DNA of 64,000 nucleotides, taken from positions 186,001-250,000 of the forward strand of contig NZ_WTPY01000004.1 of NCBI RefSeq assembly GCF_011378905.1, written 5' to 3'. Origin of the DNA: Paraglaciecola sp. 20A4. GTDB lineage: Bacteria > Pseudomonadota > Gammaproteobacteria > Enterobacterales > Alteromonadaceae. Both the position numbers and the translations under genes were made by a program. Shown piece after piece: positions 1 to 8,800 of the stretch. Each line of letters starts with the position of its first letter. Position 1 is the stretch's first letter. Below the pieces are notes generated by a model. That model did not search any database. It had not been told where the DNA came from and was given only the letters and a program-made list of their open reading frames with translations.

Positions 1-228
1 TTTGAAATAAACGACACCCTACCCGGTGTACCGCTGGCGGATTGTGATAAGTTGTTCGACCCTTTGTATCGGCAGGATGCCTCACGAAATCGCGCAGCTC
101 CCGGCGCAGGCTTAGGCTTAACAATCTGTCGAAATATTGTCACCGCCCACCAAGGCAAAATAAGTGCATCGCCTTCATCTTTAGGCGGGGTTTGTATCAG
201 GGTAGAATTACCGGCAGCGAAGGAATAA
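1..228 (+). CDS. Sensor histidine kinase, C-terminal fragment (BaeS-like)
   Basis: The open frame enters from the left edge and stops with TAA at 226-228. The 75 visible residues are the end of a HATPase_c domain: an LFDPLYRQD segment (the usual F-box) followed by GAGLGLTICRNIV, the G2-box, and a last strand ending VRVELP-like. This is the ATP-binding part of a two-component kinase. The response regulator begins 2 bases after the stop, so the two are co-transcribed, and because that regulator is clearly BaeR-like the kinase is probably its BaeS-type partner. The sensor domain lies outside the window, so the stimulus cannot be judged. Confidence 0.85.
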   Translation, partial: FEINDTLPGVPLADCDKLFDPLYRQDASRNRAAPGAGLGLTICRNIVTAHQGKISASPSSLGGVCIRVELPAAKE

Positions 229-230
229 AT

Positions 231-920
231 ATGAGCAGCAAACAACACGTATTAATCGTTGAAGATGAGCCTAAGATTGCACAAATCCTCGTCGACTTCC
301 TCACTTTAGAAGGCTACTCAACGCGCGTTATTCACCATGGTGACGAAGCCGAAGCCGCTATAAAATCAGAGATGCCCGATTGCGTCATATTAGATTTGAT
401 GCTCCCAGGTAAAGATGGCTTAAGCATCTGCAAAGACGTGCGTAAATTTTCTCAAGTACCGATCATTATGTTGACAGCCCGTGTGGATGAGATAGACAGA
501 TTGATGGGATTAGGTTTTGGCGCTGATGACTATGTCTGCAAACCTTTTTCACCACGAGAAGTTGTCGCACGTGTCCAGGCAGTATTGCGCCGAGCCTCTA
601 TTGCTACTCCATCAACCCAATCAAATATATTGAGTTTCAAGCACATCACCATTGATACTGAGCGATTCGAGTGCAGGGGAAATGGCACACCGATAGAGCT
701 CACGCCCGTTGAGTTTCGTTTACTGAGAAGCTTACTTGGCCGACCTGGCGCGGTTCTCTCTCGAGAGTCATTGATGAACAGTTGCTATGATGATTCGCGT
801 ATCGTGAGCCATCGTACGATCGACAGTCATATGAAAAACCTACGTAATAAAATCACTCTAGCGGATGATCCACAACCAATATTACAATCGGTCTATGGCG
901 TCGGATATAAACTGATGTGA
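231..920 (+). CDS. baeR: BaeR-like OmpR-family response regulator
   Basis: A 229-residue DNA-binding response regulator. The receiver domain (about residues 5-120) has the acidic pair E11/D12, phosphoacceptor D55 in the ILDLMLPG context and K104 in the VCKPFSPREV motif, which is typical of BaeR. The C-terminal winged helix (about 135-229) contains TPVEFRLL and TIDSHMKNLRNKI and ends VYGVGYKL. ATG at 231 is preferred over the upstream ATG at 192, because the longer frame would run into the kinase gene and adds a non-homologous 13 residues. It sits 2 bases after the kinase stop. In enterobacteria BaeSR controls envelope stress and efflux genes; whether it controls the neighbouring YHYH lipoprotein is only inferred. 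Confidence 0.9.
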   Translation: MSSKQHVLIVEDEPKIAQILVDFLTLEGYSTRVIHHGDEAEAAIKSEMPDCVILDLMLPGKDGLSICKDVRKFSQVPIIMLTARVDEIDRLMGLGFGADDYVCKPFSPREVVARVQAVLRRASIATPSTQSNILSFKHITIDTERFECRGNGTPIELTPVEFRLLRSLLGRPGAVLSRESLMNSCYDDSRIVSHRTIDSHMKNLRNKITLADDPQPILQSVYGVGYKLM

Positions 921-1028
921 CTGCAAATTCCAGCAAGCTAAATATGTGCAGTATCTGCTGAATATCTGCACAGTATCTGCGCTTAATTAACCTAAAGTAA
1001 CATCAGGTTAATAGACAAAGATAACGCC

Positions 1029-2051
1029 ATGAAACAAATCTTACCCCATTTTCGAACTCTGCTGATTTTCACCTTGATGTTTCTATTATTGGCGTGTAGC
1101 GATAGCGTAACGGATTCAACGGAACAACAAAGCACCACGGATACAGATTCAGAAACTGAAACTGAAACTGAAACTGAAACTGAAACAATAGTAGAAGCTG
1201 CTGATCCCCCCTTTTTCTTCGATAATGCGGTTATCGAAACCATTACCACAGAAAGTTGCACCTTGTCTGGCGGTACACAAACAACCTGTTATCGCATTAC
1301 AATTGCCGGTGAACCCGTAGTCGATGAAATCGGTCCTTTTTGCCCACCGAACATTGATTCTGATGCATCGCAAGGAGGCATTTGGTTTGATGGATCGGGT
1401 GAAGTTTACGACATAGACGGTGAATTTATCAGCAACCTAGACTCGCTTTACGGGGACGGATGGCTGCTTTACGATCCAAGTACAGGTGAGGTTAATATCA
1501 CTGATACCCAAACAGCTTGCGAGGCAGCAGCACGTCCGAACGTGGATGCAGCTTATCAAAACTATTGTGTACAGTGTGATCTAGACTATTACGGTGGTGG
1601 CATTAATGAAACCCTGCTGCTACCAGTTACGCCCATTCCCTTAGCCAACCCAAGTTATGTTAACAGCAATATGGGTATCTCCTTAAATGGCGTTATTTTA
1701 GCAGCCCAAGCCCCAGTTGACGCAATACTTAGCAATTATACCATTGCGGCGTTTGATGATTGTGGCGGGCATATAAACCCGAATGATGGTTATCACTATC
1801 ATGCCGCTACTGGATGCTCAACCGGTCCTGATGAGGAAGATGGGCACGCCAGCTTGATTGGTTACGCACTGGACGGTTATGGTATTTACGCCATGTTAGA
1901 CGCCAGCGGATTTGAAGAAACCGACTTAGGCGAGTGCCGCGGTCATACCGATGACTCTCGTGGTTATCACTATCACGTTGCCAGCCCAAGTGAAAATATG
2001 TTTATCGGTTGTTTTCATGGTGAACAAGGTGAATGGATAGGCAGTGAGTGA
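1029..2051 (+). CDS. YHYH-domain lipoprotein
   Basis: A 340-residue exported lipoprotein. The N-terminus is a signal peptide with lipobox LLAC, lipidated Cys at about residue 23. It is followed by a Ser/Thr/Asp/Glu linker that includes six Glu-Thr dipeptides encoded by a tandem hexanucleotide. The C-terminal half contains two YHYH motifs (GYHYHAATGC and GYHYHVASP) about 55 residues apart and several cysteines (CVQCDLDYYGGG, DDCGGHINP). This fits the YHYH family (PF14240 type), whose biochemical function is not known to me. The His/Cys content suggests metal binding or a disulfide-stabilised fold, but that is inference. It follows the BaeSR-like genes by 108 bases and overlaps the next small gene by 8 bases. 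Confidence 0.8.
   Translation: MKQILPHFRTLLIFTLMFLLLACSDSVTDSTEQQSTTDTDSETETETETETETIVEAADPPFFFDNAVIETITTESCTLSGGTQTTCYRITIAGEPVVDEIGPFCPPNIDSDASQGGIWFDGSGEVYDIDGEFISNLDSLYGDGWLLYDPSTGEVNITDTQTACEAAARPNVDAAYQNYCVQCDLDYYGGGINETLLLPVTPIPLANPSYVNSNMGISLNGVILAAQAPVDAILSNYTIAAFDDCGGHINPNDGYHYHAATGCSTGPDEEDGHASLIGYALDGYGIYAMLDASGFEETDLGECRGHTDDSRGYHYHVASPSENMFIGCFHGEQGEWIGSE
1152..1187 (+). repeat. GAAACT hexanucleotide tandem repeat
   Basis: Five perfect copies of GAAACT followed by GAAACA, in frame, encode six consecutive Glu-Thr dipeptides just after the lipobox of the YHYH protein. Because the unit is 6 bases, slippage would change the linker length without breaking the frame. Confidence 0.95.
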
Positions 2052-2247
2052 TCAATCTATGAACATCAGCAAGAACGAACAGATGAACTCAGATCATGAA
2101 AACAGTCAACACAAGCGTATAGTACAAATCGTAACTGGTGTAGCAACACTAGCGTTACTGTTATCGGTCTCTTACAGGGCCCTAGGGCACGAAGGCCATG
2201 TAGATAGAGACGCTCAGTTGGCTTGCAATACCAACTCCAGTAAATAA
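2044..2247 (+). CDS. Small single-pass membrane protein
   Basis: A 67-residue frame starting at GTG 2044, overlapping the end of the YHYH gene by 8 bases; ATG at 2059 is an alternative start. It has a hydrophilic, Asn/Glu/His-rich N-terminus of about 27 residues, one hydrophobic segment (IVTGVATLALLLSVSYRAL, about 28-46) and a short tail with a HEGH tetrapeptide and one Cys. I do not recognise a family. The translational overlap with the YHYH lipoprotein argues for a real gene acting with it, perhaps as an inner-membrane partner, and the histidines in the tail could bind a metal. It could also be a chance frame. Confidence 0.5.
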   Translation: MSDQSMNISKNEQMNSDHENSQHKRIVQIVTGVATLALLLSVSYRALGHEGHVDRDAQLACNTNSSK

Positions 2248-2691
2248 TTAACCGCTCAGCGAAAATTTAAAAGGACTTAATCAAGGCGCTTGAATGACGT
2301 AATAGTGGTGCTCTTTCGAGTTCGAGCAACACAGAGTAAGTCCTTTTAAAATTCGCCCGAAGGGAATTCCCCAGCGGGTTTTGCACTACGTTCTCGGTAT
2401 TTGAAAGGGAACAACCATTGCTGCACACCGACGCCTTGTTCAAAATCCGCTGGACGGATTCTGAGAGGGCAATTATTTATTGGAATTGGTATAGGAAAAA
2501 GCCTTACGCGAATCATGTGAATACGTGAAAGAAACAAGCGATAAAACGGCCAAGCTCTACAGCGGGTTCTGCCAAAAGATATCACACAATAAGATATGTG
2601 TGCGTAATCAGCCCATTAACACAATTCTAATCGAACCGCTGGACAACTAGCTGCGCGATCAGCTGCGGCGAGCCTGAATTATGACTCGCCT
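2248..2691. other. Structured non-coding stretch, possible degenerate mobile element
   Basis: This 444-base gap holds a perfect 13-base inverted repeat (TTAAAAGGACTTA at 2267-2279, TAAGTCCTTTTAA at 2337-2349) enclosing about 57 bases. A second small hairpin lies at 2444-2460 (AATCCG...CGGATT), and GGCGAG...CTCGCC lies at 2667-2690, just beyond the stop of the methyltransferase gene. A 79-codon minus-strand frame here (2346-2585) has no start signal or recognisable domain. The organisation looks like a small repeat element or transposon relic, but no transposase motif is visible. Confidence 0.4.
2267..2349. repeat. 83-base element with 13-base inverted ends
   Basis: The ends TTAAAAGGACTTA and TAAGTCCTTTTAA are exact reverse complements. 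There is no U-tract and the loop is long, so it is a poor terminator. A MITE-like element or a regulatory hairpin fits better. Confidence 0.45.
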
Positions 2692-3351
2692 TCAGGTTTT
2701 CTTTTTCAACAACCAAACCTCTTCATTCGCCTTTAGCTTACCTTTTAGTCCCCCAACAACATCTTCGCTTGCTAGCTGTGAAACAACATAGTGCTCGCCA
2801 TAATGACTGGCAACTTCACCGGCATCTACGCAATACGGTGGGCCAGGTAACAAATGTTGTTCATAATCGAAGCTAATCAATAATTGCGCAGCTGCACCAG
2901 TCAATTCCCGCATATGCAAGGTATACTTTTCACGCATATCTAATGGTAATGCCACCAGCGCTGCGCGATCATAAATTGCATCAATTCGACCTATTAAGGT
3001 TGGGGTTAGTTGAAAAATATCCCCCACGTAAACATCAATTGTCAGCTCATCGACCATAGCCTGATAATGAATGAGGTCAAATTTATCCAAATGCATGACC
3101 TTGGGCTCAACTTCCATATCTTTGAACAGTTGAATAACAGCGGGCTCATGCAACTCGGCTGCAACCACATGATGACCATTTGCCACCAGCCAAGCAATAT
3201 CTCTGGTTTTACCGCAAAGAGGCACCAATAGACGGCTTAACTCAGGTAATCCTAACTCAGGAAAATGCGTTTTTAACAAAGGGCTCCCTTTAAATTGATG
3301 AAAAGCAGTCTCGCCTTTTTGCCACTTTTCATGCCAATAACTCGCTTGCAT
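2692..3351 (-). CDS. tpm: Thiopurine S-methyltransferase
   Basis: A 219-residue SAM-dependent methyltransferase of the TPMT family, the expected length for the bacterial protein. The start MQASYWHEKWQKGETAFHQ is family-typical. The SAM-binding segment SRLLVPLCGKTRDIAWL is at about residues 39-55, followed by the acidic strand AAELHEPAV and, later, VYVGDIFQLTP and IDAIYDRAALVALP. Bacterial TPMTs methylate thiopurines and also selenium or tellurium oxyanions, the latter giving volatile methylated forms; the natural substrate here is unknown. ATG at 3351 follows a GGAG ribosome site. It is a cytoplasmic, single-gene unit. Confidence 0.93.
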   Translation of the reverse strand: MQASYWHEKWQKGETAFHQFKGSPLLKTHFPELGLPELSRLLVPLCGKTRDIAWLVANGHHVVAAELHEPAVIQLFKDMEVEPKVMHLDKFDLIHYQAMVDELTIDVYVGDIFQLTPTLIGRIDAIYDRAALVALPLDMREKYTLHMRELTGAAAQLLISFDYEQHLLPGPPYCVDAGEVASHYGEHYVVSQLASEDVVGGLKGKLKANEEVWLLKKKT

Positions 3352-3541
3352 ATTTACTCCATCACTTCGTTTAAATAGTCTTGCGACTTCTTATCAATAT
3401 TTTGTAAAATCTTTATAAAAGCCAACAAACATCATCATGCCACTTATAGCCCACTTTAGGTCAAGGTTTTTTTGACTCAATCAAAGCGCTCTCCGAGACA
3501 TCTCAAACGTGGTCACAAATAAGATACTTAGCCAATTTTAA

Positions 3542-4084
3542 TTAAAGCATGCCTTTTAGTTTGGCCAGCCCGTAAGCATTCACCGTTGATGCATCTTTAA
3601 TTTCACCGGATAAAATCATTTGTTCGAACTCAGTTAGGGTCACCTTTTTAGTAATTAACCCCTCTTCCTCTGGGTCCAAATTAATTTGGGTAAAGGTAAG
3701 TTCAGTGGCAAGGTAAATATGGTACATCTGATTGCAAAACCCATAGGCTAAGTATTGTTCCCCCAGATAATGCATTTTATTCGCGACCAAACCAGTTTCC
3801 TCTTTTAACTCCCCCGCTGCTAATAGCGCATGATCAGCATCAGGGTTTTCCTCCCACGCGCCTTGGGGTAATTCCCAGCAGCGTTTTTTAATGGGATAGC
3901 GATATTGTTCAACTAGATGAATAAAGCCGTCTTGCACAGCTAAAATCACCACAAAGTCAGGTTTCTCAACCACACTATAAATTCCTACGTTACCGCTGCT
4001 GCGGCGAATTTTATCTTCTTTTAAGCGCATCCATTTGTTTTCATAAACAACCGTGCTGGTTAATGTCTGTATTTCATCGCTCAT
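3542..4084 (-). CDS. Nudix hydrolase
   Basis: A 180-residue Nudix hydrolase. The N-terminal beta-rich part (YENKWMRLKEDKIRR) and the Nudix region at about residues 94-118 (ELPQGAWEENPDADHALLAA, then GELKEETGLV) show the fold. The box is one residue longer than the classical GX5EX7REUXEEXGU, and its Arg is Gly, a variant seen in sugar-nucleotide and ADP-ribose pyrophosphatase-like members. The EE pair and the terminal GLV are intact, so metal binding is likely. The layout resembles ADP-ribose or GDP-mannose pyrophosphatases, but the substrate cannot be read from the sequence. ATG 4084 has an AGGAT ribosome site. Confidence 0.85.
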   Translation of the reverse strand: MSDEIQTLTSTVVYENKWMRLKEDKIRRSSGNVGIYSVVEKPDFVVILAVQDGFIHLVEQYRYPIKKRCWELPQGAWEENPDADHALLAAGELKEETGLVANKMHYLGEQYLAYGFCNQMYHIYLATELTFTQINLDPEEEGLITKKVTLTEFEQMILSGEIKDASTVNAYGLAKLKGML

Positions 4085-4203
4085 CTGTTCATCCTCGTAG
4101 AATAGTCGTTAGGTCACGCTGCACTGAGTGGACCTATCCTAGCGTAAAAGCATGGATATTTTCACATTGCATACAAAAGTATTTCCGAGATTTATTGAGG
4201 TAT

Positions 4204-4223
4204 TTTAATTTCGCTGCGTATAC
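4204..4223 (+). promoter_or_regulatory. Candidate ECF promoter motif upstream of the fecI-like gene
   Basis: TTTAAT (4204-4209), five bases, then TGCGTATAC (4215-4223), 32 bases before the sigma gene. A very similar arrangement (TTTAAT, four bases, TGCGTATAC) recurs at 5832-5850 before the TonB receptor. The shared motif suggests that one regulator recognises both sites. Which element would be -35 or -10 is not established. Confidence 0.35.
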
Positions 4224-4255
4224 GTAGTAACATAAGGTTATTTAATGGATAAGGC

Positions 4256-4825
4256 GTGAAAGTCATCCAACTACATCGGGCAAAACAACAGCTCATTGCC
4301 AGAGATGAAAACAGCCAGCTAGTAAAACAACTGTACGATGAATATGGCAGTGCATTGCGCCGTTTTATTCGCGTGCGCTCACGATTGAGTGAAAGCGACT
4401 GTGAAGATGTGATGCAAGAAGTATATGAGCGCCTGTTGAAGCTAGAAGATTTACCTCAAAAGCTGTCAGGTAGAATGGATACCGTACGTAATTATCTATT
4501 TCAAATTGCCACCCATATATTAATCGACCGTGACCGTCGCGCTAAAGTGCGCTGCAAAGACGCCCATGTAAGCGATCAAGACACGGCTATTTTTTCATCC
4601 TTATTTTCCCCCGAGCGAGCACTGCAAAATAGAAAGCAGTTGCGGGAAATAGAGACGGCATTAGCAGAGATTAAAACCAGCCACAAACAGGCATTTATGT
4701 TAAACAGAGTAGAAGGCATGAGTTACCGGGAAATCAGTGACGCATTAGGTGTATCAGTCAGCACAGTAGAAAAGTACATTTCAGCGGCGTTGGTTGCCAT
4801 CAGAGCGAAGGTGTCTCCCGTATGA
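4256..4825 (+). CDS. FecI-like ECF sigma factor
   Basis: A 189-residue extracytoplasmic-function sigma factor. Region 2 lies at about residues 26-90 (LYDEYGSALRRFIRVRS, then DVMQEVYERLL and RNYLFQIATHILIDRDRR). Region 4 lies at about 130-180 (MLNRVEGMSYREISDALGVS, then STVEKYISAAL, the helix-turn-helix). The only visible start is GTG 4256, with a weak AAGG just upstream, so a slightly different start is possible. Its stop overlaps the anti-sigma start (ATGA). The FecR-like and TonB-receptor genes that follow make this a cell-surface-signalling sigma factor expected to switch on the downstream receptor when the ligand binds. Confidence 0.92.
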   Translation: MKVIQLHRAKQQLIARDENSQLVKQLYDEYGSALRRFIRVRSRLSESDCEDVMQEVYERLLKLEDLPQKLSGRMDTVRNYLFQIATHILIDRDRRAKVRCKDAHVSDQDTAIFSSLFSPERALQNRKQLREIETALAEIKTSHKQAFMLNRVEGMSYREISDALGVSVSTVEKYISAALVAIRAKVSPV

Positions 4826-5808
4826 GCAGCAATGTGAATCAAGAAGTAATACAAAAGCAGGCGGCGACTTACGTTGCCCGTCTATATTCAGGTGAGCTTA
4901 GCGCGGAAGAAGAAATGCAAATTTACGCTTGGTGCGATAGGTCGCCTGAGCACCAGCAGGAGTTTGACTCCATGCTTGCTATTTGGGACACCAGTAATCA
5001 ACTGTTTCAAACAGCACAACCAAAGAAGAAAAACGCTTACTGGTTAACGGGCATTGCTGCAAGCTTAGTGTGTACCGTGCTAGCGATGTGGTATCTAGCT
5101 ATCCCTGGCCCCACGCCGTTGTATCAAGCGTCTATCCCTAAGCCAAATATCTATCACACTGCCGTAGGTGAATTAAGTACGGTGGGCTTGCCTGATGGCA
5201 GTGTCGTAACACTCAACACCGACAGTGCGATCAGAATAGATTTCACGGGTCAGCAGCGCCGAGTATGGTTAGAGCGCGGCGAAGCGTTTTTTGATGTAGC
5301 GAAAGACGAAAATCGAATATTTAGCATTAACACAGGCGAGAAAACCATTCGTGTCATTGGTACAAAATTTAATGTGCGAAAGTCTGATGCAACCTTAAAG
5401 GTATCTGTGACAGAAGGTTTAGTAGCAATACAGCCATCGGCGTTGCCCTCGAGTGAGCATATAGATTTTGAAGAAGCAGAAACCCTACTCCCCGCTGGCT
5501 CAGTCGGCGCTTTTAGCGGCACCAGTGAAGTAATTACCCGTGTAACCTCTAAGGAAGTGCTGGCCAACCAACAATGGCGGCAAGGAATATTTCGTTTCAA
5601 TAATGAGCCGCTGGCGAACGTTATCACTGAATTTAATCGCTATCGCATGAAGAAAATCACCCTTCAAAATCGAGATCTTGGCAAACTAAAAATAAGTGGG
5701 GTATTTAAGTTAAAAGACGGAGACAGTATTTTGTCCGCCCTTGAAGCCGCGTTACCTGTTGAGATTGACCGTTACCCTGAGTACATAGAATTGAGCGCAA
5801 GACACTAA
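4822..5808 (+). CDS. FecR-like transmembrane anti-sigma/signalling protein
   Basis: A 328-residue FecR-family protein. The cytoplasmic N-terminal domain (DUF4880 type) has YVARLYSGELSAEEEMQIYAW and SPEHQQEFDSMLAIWD at about residues 13-56. One membrane segment follows at about 75-92 (LTGIAASLVCTVLAMWYL). The periplasmic FecR domain lies at about 112-215 (STVGLPDGSVVTLNTDS, LERGEAFFDVAKDE, RVIGTKFNV). The C-terminal part at about 258-325 (WRQGIFRFNNEPLANVITEF) is the DUF4974-like domain that contacts the receptor signalling domain. It should relay the TonB-receptor signal to the sigma factor encoded just upstream (4-base ATGA overlap). Confidence 0.92.
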   Translation: MSSNVNQEVIQKQAATYVARLYSGELSAEEEMQIYAWCDRSPEHQQEFDSMLAIWDTSNQLFQTAQPKKKNAYWLTGIAASLVCTVLAMWYLAIPGPTPLYQASIPKPNIYHTAVGELSTVGLPDGSVVTLNTDSAIRIDFTGQQRRVWLERGEAFFDVAKDENRIFSINTGEKTIRVIGTKFNVRKSDATLKVSVTEGLVAIQPSALPSSEHIDFEEAETLLPAGSVGAFSGTSEVITRVTSKEVLANQQWRQGIFRFNNEPLANVITEFNRYRMKKITLQNRDLGKLKISGVFKLKDGDSILSALEAALPVEIDRYPEYIELSARH

Positions 5809-5831
5809 TTTTCACTTTTTGTGGAGGATCA

Positions 5832-5850
5832 TTTAATGCCTTGCGTATAC
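5832..5850 (+). promoter_or_regulatory. Candidate ECF promoter motif upstream of the TonB receptor
   Basis: TTTAAT (5832-5837), four bases, then TGCGTATAC (5842-5850), 44 bases before the receptor ATG. It matches the motif before the sigma gene at 4204-4223. It lies where FecI-type promoters usually lie, between fecR and the receptor gene. A six-codon frame with a good ribosome site (GGAGG 5823, ATG 5836) overlaps it and is probably incidental. Confidence 0.35.
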
Positions 5851-5894
5851 CTCTAATAGGAACAGTCATTTCTAATAATAATAGAGGCACACAT

Positions 5895-8800
5895 ATGAAA
5901 TTACATCAGTCGTTTAAACTTAGCACCCTTGCTTGCAGCATTATGCTCATGCTGCAAACAGGGAACAGTTTTGCAGCTCAAACACAGCAACAAAACATAG
6001 ACATACCTGCACAAAAACTCGATGCGGCATTGCTCGAACTCGCTGAAGAAAGTGAAACGCAGATTTTGTTTTCTTCTGCTATTACCCCAAACATTACCAC
6101 TCGTGGAATATCAGCCACGCTAACGGTAGAAGAAGCCTTAAATATTTTACTTGAAAACACCTCGTTAGAGTTCGTTAAGCGCTCTGCGGGTACGTTTATC
6201 ATTCGCGAAAAAAGCAAGAGCACCTCATCAAGCACCAGTACGCAAGATACTATTGCGCCTATTGAGCCAGTAAAAAGCGCTGCAGGTACACCCTCAAAAA
6301 AGGCTGACGGCGAAGCCAGTGTTGAGCGCATCAAAGTTGTGGGCTCAAATATCCGCGTCAACCAAGACTCTGGCGCATTGCCTATCAGCACATTCAGTGC
6401 AGAAGACTTCGAAGATTTAGGCATTACTAGCGGTGCAGATTTGCTGGCTGAATTGCCCCAGCAAGGGGAAGTCAGCTTTAACAGTGAGCGAGTAGTGGGC
6501 GGTGTAAACGATGCCCGTGGCGATGTGTCCTCGGTCAATCTGCGCGGTATAGGTACGGGTTATAGCTTAACTCTGCTAAACGGCCGGCGTTTAGTATTGC
6601 ACCCTGGTACCCAAGCAGAAGACTTAGTGCCCGTGACTACAGTCAACTCAAATGCCCTACCTGTACGCGGCCTTAAACGCGTCGAAGTATTACGCGACGG
6701 CGCCGCTGCAATATACGGTACAGATGCCATAGCAGGCGTTATTAATTACGTTCTTAAAGACAAAAACACCGGTGGCGACTTGCAGTTCCAATACGGTAAA
6801 AATGATGGCACTGACAAAGACACCTTCAGTTTATCTGGCTCTGGCGGCTGGTTTTTTAACAACGAACAAACCCACCTGACACTCAGCGCCAGCCTGTATG
6901 AGCAAGATATGCTTATGGCATCTGAGCGAGAATATGCAGCCAGTTCAGACACCCGTAATTATCCTGGTTTGAACCCTGAATTTGTCGGCAACACTTCGTT
7001 AGATGGTCGCACTACCTCAACGCCTTGGGCAGAGTTAAGCTCAGAAAGCTTGGGCACATTTCACATTCAGCCAGATACATTTAATGGTTGTGAAGTAGCG
7101 CTTGGCAATGGCATATGCGCAGGCGGCGGCAGCTTAGATCGTGAGTTGCGTTACGATTCAAATTCAGAACGCTCATTAAGCTCAGAAGTGAGTCGGGTGA
7201 ATTTATATGCATTGCTCACCCACAACCTGACCGATGAAGTTGAATTGTATGGCGAAGCTCTGTATTACCAAGCTGAAGCTGACCGCCTACGCGAACAAAG
7301 CGGAAACTTAACCGCTCAGCGTTTCACTGTCGCCAGCGATGCATTTTACAATCCATTCGGCGAAGACGTTACCGTTAGACGCTATCGCCCTATTGATACT
7401 GGCCCGCGTAAAATCAATGTTGAAGATTACTCCTACCGCTTCTTAACTGGTCTGCGAGGTTACTATCAAGATTGGGATTGGGACACCGCACTGCTTTATT
7501 CAAAAGCGCATACCCTAGACTCTGCGAATCGGGTGAATACTACTTTGTTTCAGCAAGCAGTGAACAGTACAGATCAAAGCACAGCCTATGACCTGTTTAA
7601 CGGTGGCAGCTTAACCTTGCCAAACATTGGCGATGACACAGGTAACGACCAGGACGTTATCGACAGTTTTATGTTCAATATCGAGCGCGAATCAGAAACC
7701 GAGCTCGCCCTGTATGACTTTAAAATATCCCGCCCTGACATTTTCGAGTTACCCGCTGGGGACGTCGGCATGGCAGTGGGTATCGAATACCGCTACGAAA
7801 GTTTTTCTGACGCCCGCAGTGATGCTCTAAATGGCACTGATAGTTTTATTGATGTGGTCACCGGCAATCCATCGGCTCTTGCCAGTACAGTGCTAGGCAG
7901 TAGCCCAACGCCTGATTCGTCTGGGAGTCGCAATGTGTTTTCCACCTACGTGGAATTTGCCGTACCTTTGCTAGCGGATTTACCTCTGGTAAAAAGCTTA
8001 GACATGCAATTGGCCGCTCGTTATGAACGCTTTTCAGACGTAGGTGATATTACCAAGCCAAAAGTATCCCTCGCTTGGCAAGTTAATGACATGGTTCAGC
8101 TTCGTGCTGCCTATGCCGAAGGCTTTAAAGCCCCGGGGTTACCGCAAACGACCGCGGTTGACGTGTCACGTTCAAACACCCGCTCTGATCCTATATCAGG
8201 CATTCGCCAAGGCACCCTTGAAATTCGTAATGGTAGCGATGATTTAAAACCTGAAACCAGTACCAACACCTTTGCTGGCATTGTGTTTACTCCTATGAAA
8301 AACCTAACGTTAACCGCAGATTGGTGGCACATAAAGCAAAAAGACGTGGTGGGAATTTTAAGCAGTCAAACACAGATTTTGTACGATACGCTACTTCGTG
8401 CCAATGGTGGCAGCAATGCCAACGTTATTCGTGATGAAAACAATGAAATTTTGTATGTTACGAACGACTATACCAACCTGCTGCCTCGTGAAATTAAAGG
8501 CGTCGATTACAGCATTTTATACAAGATGAATACTGAATTAGGCGATTTTACCTTCACCGCCAATGCCGCGAATTTAACCCAGTTTGACCAAGGGTTAGAC
8601 TCCGTGACTCAACAGGTTGTCAATGCTCAAGAAAGCGGTAACGAAGCGGTACTATTCAATGGTGAATCGGTTGGTATCCCTGGTTCAGCTGGCGACCTAC
8701 TCACTAAAAATGGTCGCCCCGAATGGCGCAGCAACATAGGTATTAAGTGGCAAAAAGACAGTTGGGGCGCTGGGGTTAAATACAAATACATCAGCGAGCT

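Noticed and set aside
2346-2585. 79-codon minus-strand frame in the gap before tpm
   Set aside because: No start signal, no recognisable domain, and it overlaps one arm of an inverted repeat.
5836-5856. Six-codon frame (ATG CCT TGC GTA TAC CTC TAA) with a good GGAGG site before the TonB receptor, possible leader peptide
   Set aside because: It overlaps the shared promoter-like motif, so it would not be on the receptor transcript, and such short frames occur by chance.
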